A stretch of DNA of 34,735 nt, taken from contig NZ_APML01000010.1 of the NCBI RefSeq assembly GCF_000359605.1, positions 1 to 34,735 of the forward strand, in the 5' to 3' direction. Positions 9,827 through 17,519 of the stretch are shown in pieces. This DNA comes from Gracilibacillus halophilus YIM-C55.5 (lineage in GTDB: Bacteria; Bacillota; Bacilli; Bacillales; Amphibacillaceae). The translations under genes were made by a program, and so were the position numbers. The notes under the pieces were generated by a model. The model ran no database searches and was not told the origin of the DNA. It saw only the letters and a list, made by a program, of their open reading frames with translations. Positions within the stretch are counted from its first letter, which is position 1; every line of letters starts with the position of its first letter.

Positions 9827-9964
9827 GTCATAATATAGTTCAAATGGATGATTTTGAATGAGGAAGTAACCTAATAAATATTATTTCCTAACAATGTACT
9901 CATATTTCACTGCTGTAATTGGTTTATATGAATCAATTGATCTTTTAGTATATTGAATCATCAG

Positions 9965-10055
9965 AAAAAGGCAAACCTATTGAAAGATAGGGACGCAAAG
10001 TTACAGATCCGTAATGACTCTTATTTTGAGTGATTGGATGGCTGAACTGCCTGAA
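9965..10055 (+). ncRNA. c-di-GMP-I riboswitch (GEMM-I)
   Basis: The conserved GEMM-I core is clear by eye. GGCAAACC opens the motif (9970-9977). The P2-type hairpin CCTAT/ATAGG is capped by a GAAA tetraloop at 9982-9985. The invariant GGGACGCAAAG follows at 9990-10000. A second arm, ATCC(10007-10010)/GGAT(10036-10039), is topped by ACTC/GAGT. GGCTGAACTGCC ends the aptamer, with GGCA (9970-9973) able to pair with TGCC (10048-10051). This class binds cyclic di-GMP. A short AAATACA/TGTATTT hairpin (10055-10071) and the AGGAGG of the next gene follow immediately, so the expression platform probably controls ribosome access, but on versus off cannot be told by eye. Confidence 0.92.
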
Positions 10056-10089
10056 ATACATCAGTGTATTTTAGGAGGGAATACGTGCA

Positions 10090-10224
10090 ATGGATATACG
10101 ATCGAGAAAAGATGCTGATTGGATTTATTTAATGTTGAAGGCGAAAGAATCTGGAAAATCAAAGGATGAAGTGAAAGAATTTATCCAACAAAACAAAAGC
10201 AAGACGCTAATGAACGATCGATAA
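10090..10224 (+). CDS. SinI-like anti-repressor peptide
   Basis: Forty-four codons. The core 'DADWIYLMLKAKESGKSKDE' continuing 'VKEFIQQNKSK' matches the SinI dimerisation domain; B. subtilis SinI has the same spacing of D-x-E-W-V-x-L-M-x-x-A-K-E and E-I-R-K-Y-L. SinI peptides bind and disarm the master repressor SinR, releasing biofilm matrix genes. The peptide lacks any DNA-binding domain, so it should act only as an antagonist. AGGAGGGA at 10073-10080 lies nine bases before ATG 10090. It is the only gene between the c-di-GMP riboswitch and a weak terminator, so it is the likely riboswitch target. No sinR lies in the window. Family call fairly sure; target inferred. Confidence 0.82.
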   Translation: MDIRSRKDADWIYLMLKAKESGKSKDEVKEFIQQNKSKTLMNDR

Positions 10225-10235
10225 ATATACAATTA

Positions 10236-10262
10236 ACCCCTCATCTTTTAGGTGAGGGTCTC
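10236..10262 (+). terminator. Weak hairpin after the SinI-like gene
   Basis: CCCTCATC (10238-10245) pairs with GGTGAGGG (10251-10258), with one G-U pair. The tail TCTCATTTAT is T-poor, so termination may be partial. Confidence 0.45.
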
Positions 10263-10275
10263 ATTTATGTCTAAT

Positions 10276-10305
10276 TTGAAGAGTCGAATGGTTCTTTGAT
10301 ATAAT
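10276..10305 (+). promoter_or_regulatory. Sigma-A-like promoter upstream of the NADH dehydrogenase gene
   Basis: TTGAAG (10276-10281), an 18-base spacer, and a perfect TATAAT (10300-10305). It would give a leader of about 130 nt before the gene at 10442. Confidence 0.6.
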
Positions 10306-10441
10306 TTACTTGCACATCCAACAAATTCTAGGTGTTATACATATTTCAAGATAAAGAATGAATACTATGATATGACAAAAGTGGCACGATAAAGGTGAAC
10401 ACATATAGTTATGAATATTTTTAAGAGAGGGCGGATTCATT

Positions 10442-11656
10442 TTGAGTACAAATAAGCCAAGAATAATCATCTTAGGTGCAGGTTATGCAGGAATGATGAC
10501 ATCGAAACGGTTAACTCAACAATTCGCACCAGAAGAAGCGGAGATTGTATTAGTTAACAAACACAACTACCATTATCAAACGACGTGGTTACATGAAGTG
10601 GCAGCAGGAACAATAGATGTGAATCGTTCTCGTATTATGATTAAAGATGTCGTTGATACCAATCGAGTGACACTGATTCAAGATACTGTTGTAAATATTA
10701 ACAAAGAAGAAAAAACAGTCGAATTAATGAATGACCAGCTTTCATATGATTATTTGGTCGTAGCACTTGGTTTTGAGAAAGCTACATTTGGCATTCCTGG
10801 GATGGATAAACACGCATTCTCCATCCAAAGCGTAGATTCCAGTCGACTGATACGTGATCATATTGAATACAATTTTGCAAAATATAAAAATATGGATAAC
10901 CCGAGTGAAGATTTATTAACGATTGTAGTGGGTGGAGCTGGTTTTACAGGAACTGAGTTTGTAGGTGAATTAGCAGAACGTATACCAGTTCTATGCAAAA
11001 AGTATGATATTCCACGAAATAAAGTGAAAATTATTGATGTTGAAGCAATGCCGAATGTACTACCTGGTTTTGATGAAGAATTAGCCGATTATGCTCAACG
11101 TTCATTAACAGCGAGAGGTATTACGTTCAAGTTAAACACGATGATTAAAGAAGTGAAAGAAGATCGCGTAATTGTTGGAGAAGAGGAAGAAGAAATTCCA
11201 GCAGGCACGATTGTATGGACAGGTGGTGTACAGGCGAACCATATTGTTGGTAAATCAGGATTTGAATTAACAAAAGGAAAAGTTAATGTTGATCCAACCC
11301 TGCGAGCTCCAGGACACGAAGATGTGTTTATTCTAGGCGACTGCGCATGGGTAATGAATAAAGACACAGGGAAGCCATATCCACCAACAGCACAAATCGC
11401 GATTCAAGAAGCAGATACATGCGCCCATAACTTACGAGTTTCAATCTTTGGCGGTACATTAGAAGAATTTGATTTTGACGACAAAGGTCAAGTCGCTTCT
11501 TTAGGCGGTAGCGATGCAATGGGTAGAGTATTTGATGGACGTAAATTATATGGTATGCAAGCCAAAGTGATGAAACATGTTGTTGATGATCGTTATTTAT
11601 ACTTACTTGGTGGTCCAAAGTTAGTCTTGAAAAAGGGGAAATTCCGTCCATTCTAG
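10442..11656 (+). CDS. Type II NADH dehydrogenase (NDH-2), YumB-like
   Basis: Single-subunit flavoprotein that passes electrons from NADH to quinone at the inner face of the membrane without pumping protons. The N-terminal FAD motif is 'IIILGAGYAGMMTSKRL', the NAD(P)H motif 'TIVVGGAGFTGTEFVGELAE', and 'VFILGDCAWV' with 'YPPTAQIAIQ' closes the FAD site. 'NKHNYHYQTTWLHEVAAGT' is close to the YumB branch of Bacillus NDH-2 enzymes rather than the Ndh (YjlD) branch. Start is TTG 10442 after GAGAGGGCGG. Length is 404 residues, normal for the family. A 32-residue membrane peptide gene follows at once and may be co-transcribed. Confidence 0.92.
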   Translation: MSTNKPRIIILGAGYAGMMTSKRLTQQFAPEEAEIVLVNKHNYHYQTTWLHEVAAGTIDVNRSRIMIKDVVDTNRVTLIQDTVVNINKEEKTVELMNDQLSYDYLVVALGFEKATFGIPGMDKHAFSIQSVDSSRLIRDHIEYNFAKYKNMDNPSEDLLTIVVGGAGFTGTEFVGELAERIPVLCKKYDIPRNKVKIIDVEAMPNVLPGFDEELADYAQRSLTARGITFKLNTMIKEVKEDRVIVGEEEEEIPAGTIVWTGGVQANHIVGKSGFELTKGKVNVDPTLRAPGHEDVFILGDCAWVMNKDTGKPYPPTAQIAIQEADTCAHNLRVSIFGGTLEEFDFDDKGQVASLGGSDAMGRVFDGRKLYGMQAKVMKHVVDDRYLYLLGGPKLVLKKGKFRPF

Positions 11657-11690
11657 AGATGGATTCTTTTCAGAAGAAGGAGGATCTAAA

Positions 11691-11789
11691 ATGAAAAATA
11701 CGTTAATTTATACGTTTCTCACTGTTTTAGCTACGATTGCTTACGTGTTTGTGTCACGAAAAATGGAAGATACAAGAGATTTTCGTTAA
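11691..11789 (+). CDS. 32-residue single-pass membrane peptide
   Basis: A very short gene with a strong site, AAGGAGG at 11678-11684, seven bases before ATG 11691. The peptide begins 'MKNTLIYTFLTVLATIAYVF', one membrane-spanning segment, and ends with a charged tail 'SRKMEDTRDFR'. It lies 34 bases after the NADH dehydrogenase gene and just before a strong terminator, so the two probably form one transcript. It may be a membrane anchor or modulator of the dehydrogenase, which is only an inference from position. I do not recognise the family. Confidence 0.7.
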   Translation: MKNTLIYTFLTVLATIAYVFVSRKMEDTRDFR

Positions 11790-11797
11790 TTAATGGG

Positions 11798-11836
11798 AGA
11801 GTAGATACTAATGATATGATAGTGTCTACTCTTTTC
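11798..11836 (+). terminator. Intrinsic terminator after the NDH-2 / small peptide pair
   Basis: AGAGTAGATAC (11798-11808) pairs with GTGTCTACTCT (11822-11832) over eleven base pairs with one G-U, followed by a TTT-C-T tail. Confidence 0.82.
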
Positions 11837-11901
11837 TATGCATGTAGATGTATCTGCGCACTTTGCATAACCGACGGTCGTGTAACCGATAGGAGGCTAT
11901 C

Positions 11902-12552
11902 ATGTTTGAATTGAAGCAAGTAACATATCAAGACATACTTCAGATTGATCAACTAGTTATTCCCAGTCAAAAGATCACCTGTTTATTTGGTGAAAGTGGT
12001 AGTGGTAAATCAACACTACTTAGATTATTGAACCATATGATTACGCCCGACGAGGGAGATGTGTTGTATCAAGGAGATGATATAGAAAAGATAGATCCAG
12101 TTCAACTAAGACGAAACGTTGTTATGTTAGGACAAGACCCAGTCATGTTCGAGGGTACGGTGAAGGATAATTTATTGATAGGCGTGCGTCTGGCAGAAAA
12201 GGATGAGCCGCGTTCATCCACTCTGAAGTCAATGTTAACGGATTTGCAATTACATAAATCACTAGATGATGATGCGTCAAAACTGTCAGGTGGTGAAAAA
12301 CAACGCGTGGCATTAGGTAGAGTCTTATTAATGGATGCAAAAGTCTATTTATTCGATGAACCGACATCGGCTTTGGATGACGATACTGAAGATGTGGTCA
12401 TGGACTATGTAACTGAATATATTCAACAGAAACGACAAACCGCTGTGATGGTGACGCATTCGAAAGAGATTGCTGATAGGTATGCTGATCAAATGATTTA
12501 TATGACTGAAATCCAGTCACAACGAGGTGAACCACATGGATCAAATGCTTGA
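11902..12552 (+). CDS. ABC exporter ATP-binding protein, FetA-like
   Basis: ATPase of 216 residues. Walker A 'GESGSGKSTLLRLL' is near residue 31, the Q-loop is in 'VVMLGQDPVMFEGTV', the signature is 'LSGGEKQRVALGRVLL', Walker B is 'KVYLFDEPTSALD', and the switch histidine is in 'VMVTHSKE'. It pairs with the FetB/UPF0014-type permease that follows, whose start overlaps this gene's end by 17 bases. E. coli FetAB exports iron and protects against peroxide stress; the B. subtilis counterparts are less well studied. AGGAGG precedes ATG 11902. Metal specificity is inferred from family only. Confidence 0.88.
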   Translation: MFELKQVTYQDILQIDQLVIPSQKITCLFGESGSGKSTLLRLLNHMITPDEGDVLYQGDDIEKIDPVQLRRNVVMLGQDPVMFEGTVKDNLLIGVRLAEKDEPRSSTLKSMLTDLQLHKSLDDDASKLSGGEKQRVALGRVLLMDAKVYLFDEPTSALDDDTEDVVMDYVTEYIQQKRQTAVMVTHSKEIADRYADQMIYMTEIQSQRGEPHGSNA

Positions 12553-13315
12553 AATTTCAATACTTCAATTAATCTCAGCTTATTTATTTATTGTCATTTT
12601 ACTGTTCATCGTCCGTCTGCGAAAAATACCGCGTGAAAAAGAGATCATTATTGCGACGCTTCGGATGACGATTCAACTTGTGCTAGTCGGTTATGTACTC
12701 ATGTTTATCTTTGAAAATGAAAGATGGTACTATTCGATTATCGTGTTAACGATTATGGAGACATTTGCCGTTTTTAATATTTATAAGCGAACGAAGCAAC
12801 CTTTAAGTAATCATTTAAAGAAGATGATTGCACTTTCCATGGTTGCAGGGACGCTTTTTGCTTTCTTTTATTTTGACTTTGTTGTTGTCCAATTTGCACC
12901 ATGGTATGATCCACGATACTTTATTCCGATTGCTGGTATGCTTATTGGTAACTCGATGACCGGAATAACGCTGGGGGTTAGTGCTTTAGTTGAAGGGTTT
13001 TCTTCACGTAAGCAAGAAGTGGACGCTGCTTTGATGCTTGGTGCTACACCTAACCAAGCGTCGAAAGGGATTTTGAATCATGCATTTGATTCCGCGATTT
13101 TACCAACTATTAATAGTATGGTCGGTATGGGCATTGTTTTTTTACCAGGTATGATGACGGGGGTCATTCTTTCAGGCGCTAGTCCACTAGATGCTATTAT
13201 GTATCAAATTGCTATTATGTTAGGGGTAACGGGGGCTGTGTCGATATCAGTCATTTTGTTTCTATATTTTGGATACAAAACGTTTTTCAATAAGTATTCC
13301 CAATTATCACAGTGA
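12536..13315 (+). CDS. ABC exporter permease, FetB/UPF0014-like
   Basis: Membrane protein of 259 residues with about seven hydrophobic segments. Family landmarks are 'EKEIIIATLRMTIQLVLVGYV' (shown here for residues near 37-57), 'ETFAVFNIYKR', 'FIPIAGMLIGNSMTGITLGVSAL', 'EVDAALMLGATPNQA' and 'FLPGMMTGVILSGASPLDAI'. These are the conserved blocks of the UPF0014/FetB family. ATG 12536 is preferred to GTG 12527 because GAGGTG is at 12524-12529. It forms a two-gene exporter operon with the preceding ATPase, probably moving iron or another small solute outward. Confidence 0.9.
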   Translation: MDQMLEISILQLISAYLFIVILLFIVRLRKIPREKEIIIATLRMTIQLVLVGYVLMFIFENERWYYSIIVLTIMETFAVFNIYKRTKQPLSNHLKKMIALSMVAGTLFAFFYFDFVVVQFAPWYDPRYFIPIAGMLIGNSMTGITLGVSALVEGFSSRKQEVDAALMLGATPNQASKGILNHAFDSAILPTINSMVGMGIVFLPGMMTGVILSGASPLDAIMYQIAIMLGVTGAVSISVILFLYFGYKTFFNKYSQLSQ

Positions 13316-13321
13316 CGAAGC

Positions 13322-13351
13322 TTGACGAAGGGGAACGATTTTGTATAGAAT
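13322..13351 (+). promoter_or_regulatory. valS promoter
   Basis: TTGACG (13322-13327), an 18-base spacer, and TAGAAT (13346-13351). It lies just beyond the permease stop and ahead of the T-box leader. Confidence 0.65.
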
Positions 13352-13374
13352 AACATATAATGAAATACATATTC

Positions 13375-13625
13375 ATTGCGATGATGAGGAGGAGTACTTC
13401 ATACTTTTCGTTAGAGAGGAAAGTCCATAGGCTGGAAGGCTTTCTCGAAAAAAGGTGAAGGAAGGTAGCCTTTGATGCAACTTTATTGAACGAGAGTAGA
13501 TAAAGTCGGTTGAGCCGTTATCTCAGGAATTAAGTGTATAAGTATGTAACTTATAAACGAAGGTGGTACCGCGGAAAACATCCTTTTCGTCCTTTAACCA
13601 AAGGGCGGAGAGGATTTTTTTTATG
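13375..13625 (+). ncRNA. T-box leader of valS, candidate GUA specifier
   Basis: The invariant T-box AAGGTGGTACCGCGG is at 13560-13574, followed by a terminator hairpin (13580-13615) and eight T. Stem I is visible: CTTCAT (13398-13403) pairs with GTGAAG near 13455-13460, with AGTA on the 5' side and GAA on the 3' side as in the loop E motif of specifier loops. The triplet after GAAG is GTA at 13465-13467, a valine codon, fitting the downstream gene. Uncharged tRNA(Val) would stabilise the antiterminator and allow valS transcription. The T-box is certain; the specifier position is inferred. Confidence 0.93.
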
Positions 13626-13672
13626 CTTCGTTTATTAGGATAGCATTTTATAGATAAAAAGGAGGAATTATT

Positions 13673-16324
13673 ATGTCTCAACAGGGCGATGTAAATTTAC
13701 CACCGAAATATGACCCACAGGCGGTAGAAAAAGGGCGTTATCAATATTGGGTTGATAACAAATTGTTTGAAGCAGAAGGCGATACAACGAAAGAACCATT
13801 TACCATTGTCATCCCACCACCAAATGTGACCGGCAAGTTACACATCGGTCACGCATGGGATACAACACTTCAAGATATTATTACACGAATTAAACGTATG
13901 CAAGGTTATGATGTCCTTTATTTACCTGGAATGGATCATGCAGGCATTGCGACACAAGCAAAAGTGGAAGCGAAACTTCGTGAAACTGGTGTGAGTCGTT
14001 ATGAATTAGGACGCGAAAGCTTCTTACAACAAGCCTGGGATTGGAAAGAAGAATATGCTGAATTTATTCGTGAACAGTGGGCAAAGTTAGGTTTAGGTCT
14101 CGATTATTCACGCGAACGGTTTACATTAGATGACGGACTTTCGGATGCTGTTAGGGAAGTGTTTGTTCAATTATACGAGAAAGATTTAATTTATCGTGGA
14201 GAATACATCATTAATTGGGACCCTGCTACCCAAACAGCACTATCTGATATTGAAGTGGAATATAAAGATGTACAAGGGCATTTCTATCACATGAAATATC
14301 CACTAACAGATGGTACAGGTGATATTGAAGTGGCAACTACTCGACCGGAAACAATGCTTGGAGATACCGCAGTGGCTGTACATCCAGATGATGAACGTTA
14401 TCAACATTTAATCGGCAAGACGGTGACATTACCGATCATTGGAAGAGAAATTGAAATTGTTGCCGACGATTATGTTGATATGGGATTTGGTTCTGGCGCT
14501 GTCAAGATTACACCAGCTCATGATCCGAACGACTTTGAATTAGGGAATCGTCATGATTTAGAGCGAGTCCTCGTCATGAATGAAGATGGTTCAATGAATG
14601 AAAATGCTGGCAAGTATCAAGGAATGGATCGCTTTGAATGTCGGAAACAAATTGTCAAAGACTTGCAAGAATCAGGTGTTCTTTTCAATATTGAAGAGCA
14701 TATGCATGCGGTCGGGCATTCTGAACGAAGTGGTGCAGTCGTAGAACCTTATTTATCTACACAATGGTTTGTGAACATGCAACCATTAGCAGATGCAGCA
14801 GTAGAATTGCAACATGGATCTGATGAAGAAAAAGTTCATTTTATCCCTGATCGCTTTGAAAAAACGTACTTGCATTGGATGGAGAATATTCGCGATTGGT
14901 GTATTTCTCGGCAGCTTTGGTGGGGACACAGAATTCCTGCTTGGTATCATAAAGAAACGAAGGAGATGTATGTAGGAAAAGAAGCACCCGCAGATATTGA
15001 AAATTGGGAACAAGATGAAGATGTACTAGATACATGGTTCTCTTCTGCCCTATGGCCATTTTCTACGTTGAACTGGCCGGATACTGAAGATAAAGATTTT
15101 CAACACTTTTTCCCAACAAATACTCTCGTGACAGGATACGACATTATTTTCTTTTGGGTAGCACGCATGATTTTCCAATCCAAACATTTCAATGATCAAC
15201 GGCCGTTTAAAGATGTGTTGATTCATGGACTCGTACGTGATGCAGAAGGAAGAAAAATGAGTAAATCACTAGGTAATGGTGTTGACCCAATGGACGTCGT
15301 TGATCAATATGGTGCAGACTCCTTACGCTATTTCCTAGCTACTGGATCAAGTCCTGGACAAGATGTGCGTTTCCATTGGGAAAAAGTTGAAGCGTCTTGG
15401 AATTTCATTAATAAAATTTGGAATGCCTCCCGTTTTGCTTTAATGAATATGGATGGTTTACGTTATGAAGATATTGATCTATCTGGTGATAAGTCGGTTG
15501 CAGATCATTGGATTTTAACTCGACTCAATGAAACGATCGAGCAAGTGACACGTAATGTTGATCGTTATGACTTTGGGGAAGCGGGTCGTTATTTATATAA
15601 CTTTATTTGGGATGACTTCTGTGATTGGTACATTGAAATGGCGAAACTCCCGTTATATGGAGACGACGAAGCGGCAAAATTAACGACTCGTTCAATTTTA
15701 GCTTATACATTAGATCAAATGATGCGTATGCTTCATCCGTTTATGCCTTTTGTGACAGAAGAAATATGGCAGCAATTACCTCATGAGGGAGAATCGATCG
15801 TAACGGCCCATTGGCCAGTGGTGAACCAAGATTTAGCGAATAAAGCGACCGCTAATATTATGAAGAAATTGGTTGCGATTATTCGTTCAGTGCGTAATAT
15901 TCGTGCGGAAGTTGATGCACCGTTATCAAAAGAAATACCGATCCTGATTCAAGCGGAGTCAGCAGAAACGAAAGTGCAATTAGAAGAAAATCGCGTGTAT
16001 TTAGATCATTTCTGTAATCCAAGCGAATTAACCATTGCTACATCGATCCAAGCACCGGAAAAAGCAATGTCCGCTGTGGTAACTGGAGCAGAGATCTATT
16101 TACCGTTAGAAGGTTTAATTGATATTGAGAAAGAAGTAGCTCGATTAGAAGCAGAGCTAGAGAAGTTGAATCAAGAAGTGGAACGTGTTGATAAAAAGCT
16201 AGCGAATGATGGATTTGTCAATAAAGCACCGGCACATATCGTCGATGCAGAAAAGGAAAAACAGAAAGATTACATGGAAAAACGTGAGAAAGTCAAAACA
16301 AGAATCGACGAATTACAAAACTAG
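13673..16324 (+). CDS. valS: Valyl-tRNA synthetase
   Basis: Class I aminoacyl-tRNA synthetase charging tRNA(Val). '[16 protein letters not shown]' holds the HIGH motif near residue 45-55, '[14 protein letters not shown]' the KMSKS loop near residue 527. The CP1 editing domain lies between about residues 190 and 345 ('[20 protein letters not shown]'). The C-terminus has the anticodon-binding domain and a coiled-coil arm ('[20 protein letters not shown]'). Length is 883 residues, as in B. subtilis. GGAGGAA precedes ATG 13673. It is controlled by the T-box leader immediately upstream. Confidence 0.98.
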   Translation: MSQQGDVNLPPKYDPQAVEKGRYQYWVDNKLFEAEGDTTKEPFTIVIPPPNVTGKLHIGHAWDTTLQDIITRIKRMQGYDVLYLPGMDHAGIATQAKVEAKLRETGVSRYELGRESFLQQAWDWKEEYAEFIREQWAKLGLGLDYSRERFTLDDGLSDAVREVFVQLYEKDLIYRGEYIINWDPATQTALSDIEVEYKDVQGHFYHMKYPLTDGTGDIEVATTRPETMLGDTAVAVHPDDERYQHLIGKTVTLPIIGREIEIVADDYVDMGFGSGAVKITPAHDPNDFELGNRHDLERVLVMNEDGSMNENAGKYQGMDRFECRKQIVKDLQESGVLFNIEEHMHAVGHSERSGAVVEPYLSTQWFVNMQPLADAAVELQHGSDEEKVHFIPDRFEKTYLHWMENIRDWCISRQLWWGHRIPAWYHKETKEMYVGKEAPADIENWEQDEDVLDTWFSSALWPFSTLNWPDTEDKDFQHFFPTNTLVTGYDIIFFWVARMIFQSKHFNDQRPFKDVLIHGLVRDAEGRKMSKSLGNGVDPMDVVDQYGADSLRYFLATGSSPGQDVRFHWEKVEASWNFINKIWNASRFALMNMDGLRYEDIDLSGDKSVADHWILTRLNETIEQVTRNVDRYDFGEAGRYLYNFIWDDFCDWYIEMAKLPLYGDDEAAKLTTRSILAYTLDQMMRMLHPFMPFVTEEIWQQLPHEGESIVTAHWPVVNQDLANKATANIMKKLVAIIRSVRNIRAEVDAPLSKEIPILIQAESAETKVQLEENRVYLDHFCNPSELTIATSIQAPEKAMSAVVTGAEIYLPLEGLIDIEKEVARLEAELEKLNQEVERVDKKLANDGFVNKAPAHIVDAEKEKQKDYMEKREKVKTRIDELQN

Positions 16325-16335
16325 AACCTAAGGCA

Positions 16336-16451
16336 AAGAGACTGGGACAAAACCGAATCGCAAATCTGAAAACTGTACATTTTCTTGTAGCGGTAGTTTA
16401 TCCAAGTAATAATGAATGTTCGAATTTTTCAATCTTTTGTCCCAGTCTCTT
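16336..16451. repeat. Dispersed 116-bp element with perfect 17-bp inverted ends
   Basis: AAGAGACTGGGACAAAA (16336-16352) is the exact reverse complement of TTTTGTCCCAGTCTCTT (16435-16451), enclosing 82 bases. It sits ten bases after the valS stop and could end transcripts from both sides, since folC-side genes point away and the ligase gene converges from the right. A related partial copy lies at 23-78. Elements with this GACTGGGACAAAA end are common between genes in Firmicutes (from memory). It has no coding capacity. Confidence 0.8.
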
Positions 16452-16568
16452 CTTCAATGATTTTTCATAGCTACATAGTTGCGACTACTCGAATGTTCGA
16501 TGTGGTAACGCATATGTTTTTGTCGATTACATCCTTCGTTTTCGATCTTCCATTGACTTCTTTCAGCT

Positions 16569-17450
16569 TTAATCAGTTTGTTGTGTCATGATTTCGTGAA
16601 TAATCACATCAGCCATGTTGATCCCAGTATGCTGTAAAATATTCCCGATATGTGCATTTGTATTTACTTCACAAACAATCGGTTGATGATCAGCACCAAA
16701 TAGTAAATCGACACCTGCATAATGGGCGCCAACTGCATGAGAAGCTTGTATAGCAAGTGCTTGTTCTTGCTCAGTCGGCTGATACGCTTCAATTGTACTT
16801 CCTTGATAAACATTGGCACGAAAATCGTGACTTGATGTTCGTTTTAAACTGGCAACTACTTTTGATCCGACGACAAATAAACGTATATCGCGACCGTAAC
16901 TTGACTGTATATATTCTTGGAAAACAAATGGTCGGTCTTTGATCGTTTCTACTAATGATAGCATCTCATCGTGATTCTTGACTAAGTATACTTGTTCGCC
17001 AAACGATCCATGTCCTTCTTTAATCACCATGGGGTAAGAAAGTTGTTCGGCAAGTTGGATATAACGCGCTCGATGAAATTCATTGATACCTGAGAAGACT
17101 TTGGGAGCGATAATCGTCTTTGGAATTGGAACCTTTTGTTTGGCCAAATATTGATACATAATGACTTTGTTATCACAATTCGCTATCGTCTCCGCACTGT
17201 TGTATAAAGGGATACCAAGCATTTCAAAAGTTCGAGCAAGTGCGATATCTTTATCGTTAAACACAACAAAATCAGGTAGATCATCTGTTTTTATTGAAAT
17301 CCCCTGCCCGTCGAGTTGATACGGAATCTGATCATTTGCTTGTAGCGTTATTGGTATATTGTTCCGTCTACCTGCTTCTTGAATGGCTCGTGGAAATTGT
17401 AAAAACGCATCTGTCGCCAAATGACCATTATAAATTACCCATCCATGCAT
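16569..17450 (-). CDS. RimK-like ATP-grasp ligase
   Basis: Protein of 293 residues with an ATP-grasp fold: 'YPMVIKEGHGSFGEQVYLV' (ATP-binding lysine and glycine loop), 'PFVFQEYIQSSYGRDIRLFV' and 'AGVDLLFGADHQPIVCEVNT' then 'NAHIGNILQHTGINMADVII'. These match the RimK/LysX type of glutamate-adding or peptide ligases; the substrate cannot be read from sequence. ATG 17450 (minus strand) is chosen because GGAGGG lies seven bases upstream; the longer frame to 17528 has a hydrophobic, poorly conserved lead. It is divergent from folC, with 69 bases between them, and is not part of the B. subtilis order here. Confidence 0.85.
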   Translation of the reverse strand: MHGWVIYNGHLATDAFLQFPRAIQEAGRRNNIPITLQANDQIPYQLDGQGISIKTDDLPDFVVFNDKDIALARTFEMLGIPLYNSAETIANCDNKVIMYQYLAKQKVPIPKTIIAPKVFSGINEFHRARYIQLAEQLSYPMVIKEGHGSFGEQVYLVKNHDEMLSLVETIKDRPFVFQEYIQSSYGRDIRLFVVGSKVVASLKRTSSHDFRANVYQGSTIEAYQPTEQEQALAIQASHAVGAHYAGVDLLFGADHQPIVCEVNTNAHIGNILQHTGINMADVIIHEIMTQQTD

Positions 17451-17519
17451 TTGCGTCCCTCCTATGACTCTTCTATAATACATGGTAAAACTCATTTTGA
17501 AAATAAGAAGGTGTAACAA

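Noticed and set aside
10085..10132. GTG at 10085 as a start after the riboswitch
   Set aside because: It gives only 15 residues in another frame; ATG 10090 yields the SinI-like domain.
11328..11651. 107-residue minus-strand frame inside the NADH dehydrogenase gene
   Set aside because: Fully antisense to a conserved coding region, with no ribosome site or recognisable motif.
16757..16942. Plus-strand 61-residue frame in the ATP-grasp gene
   Set aside because: Antisense shadow with no ribosome site.
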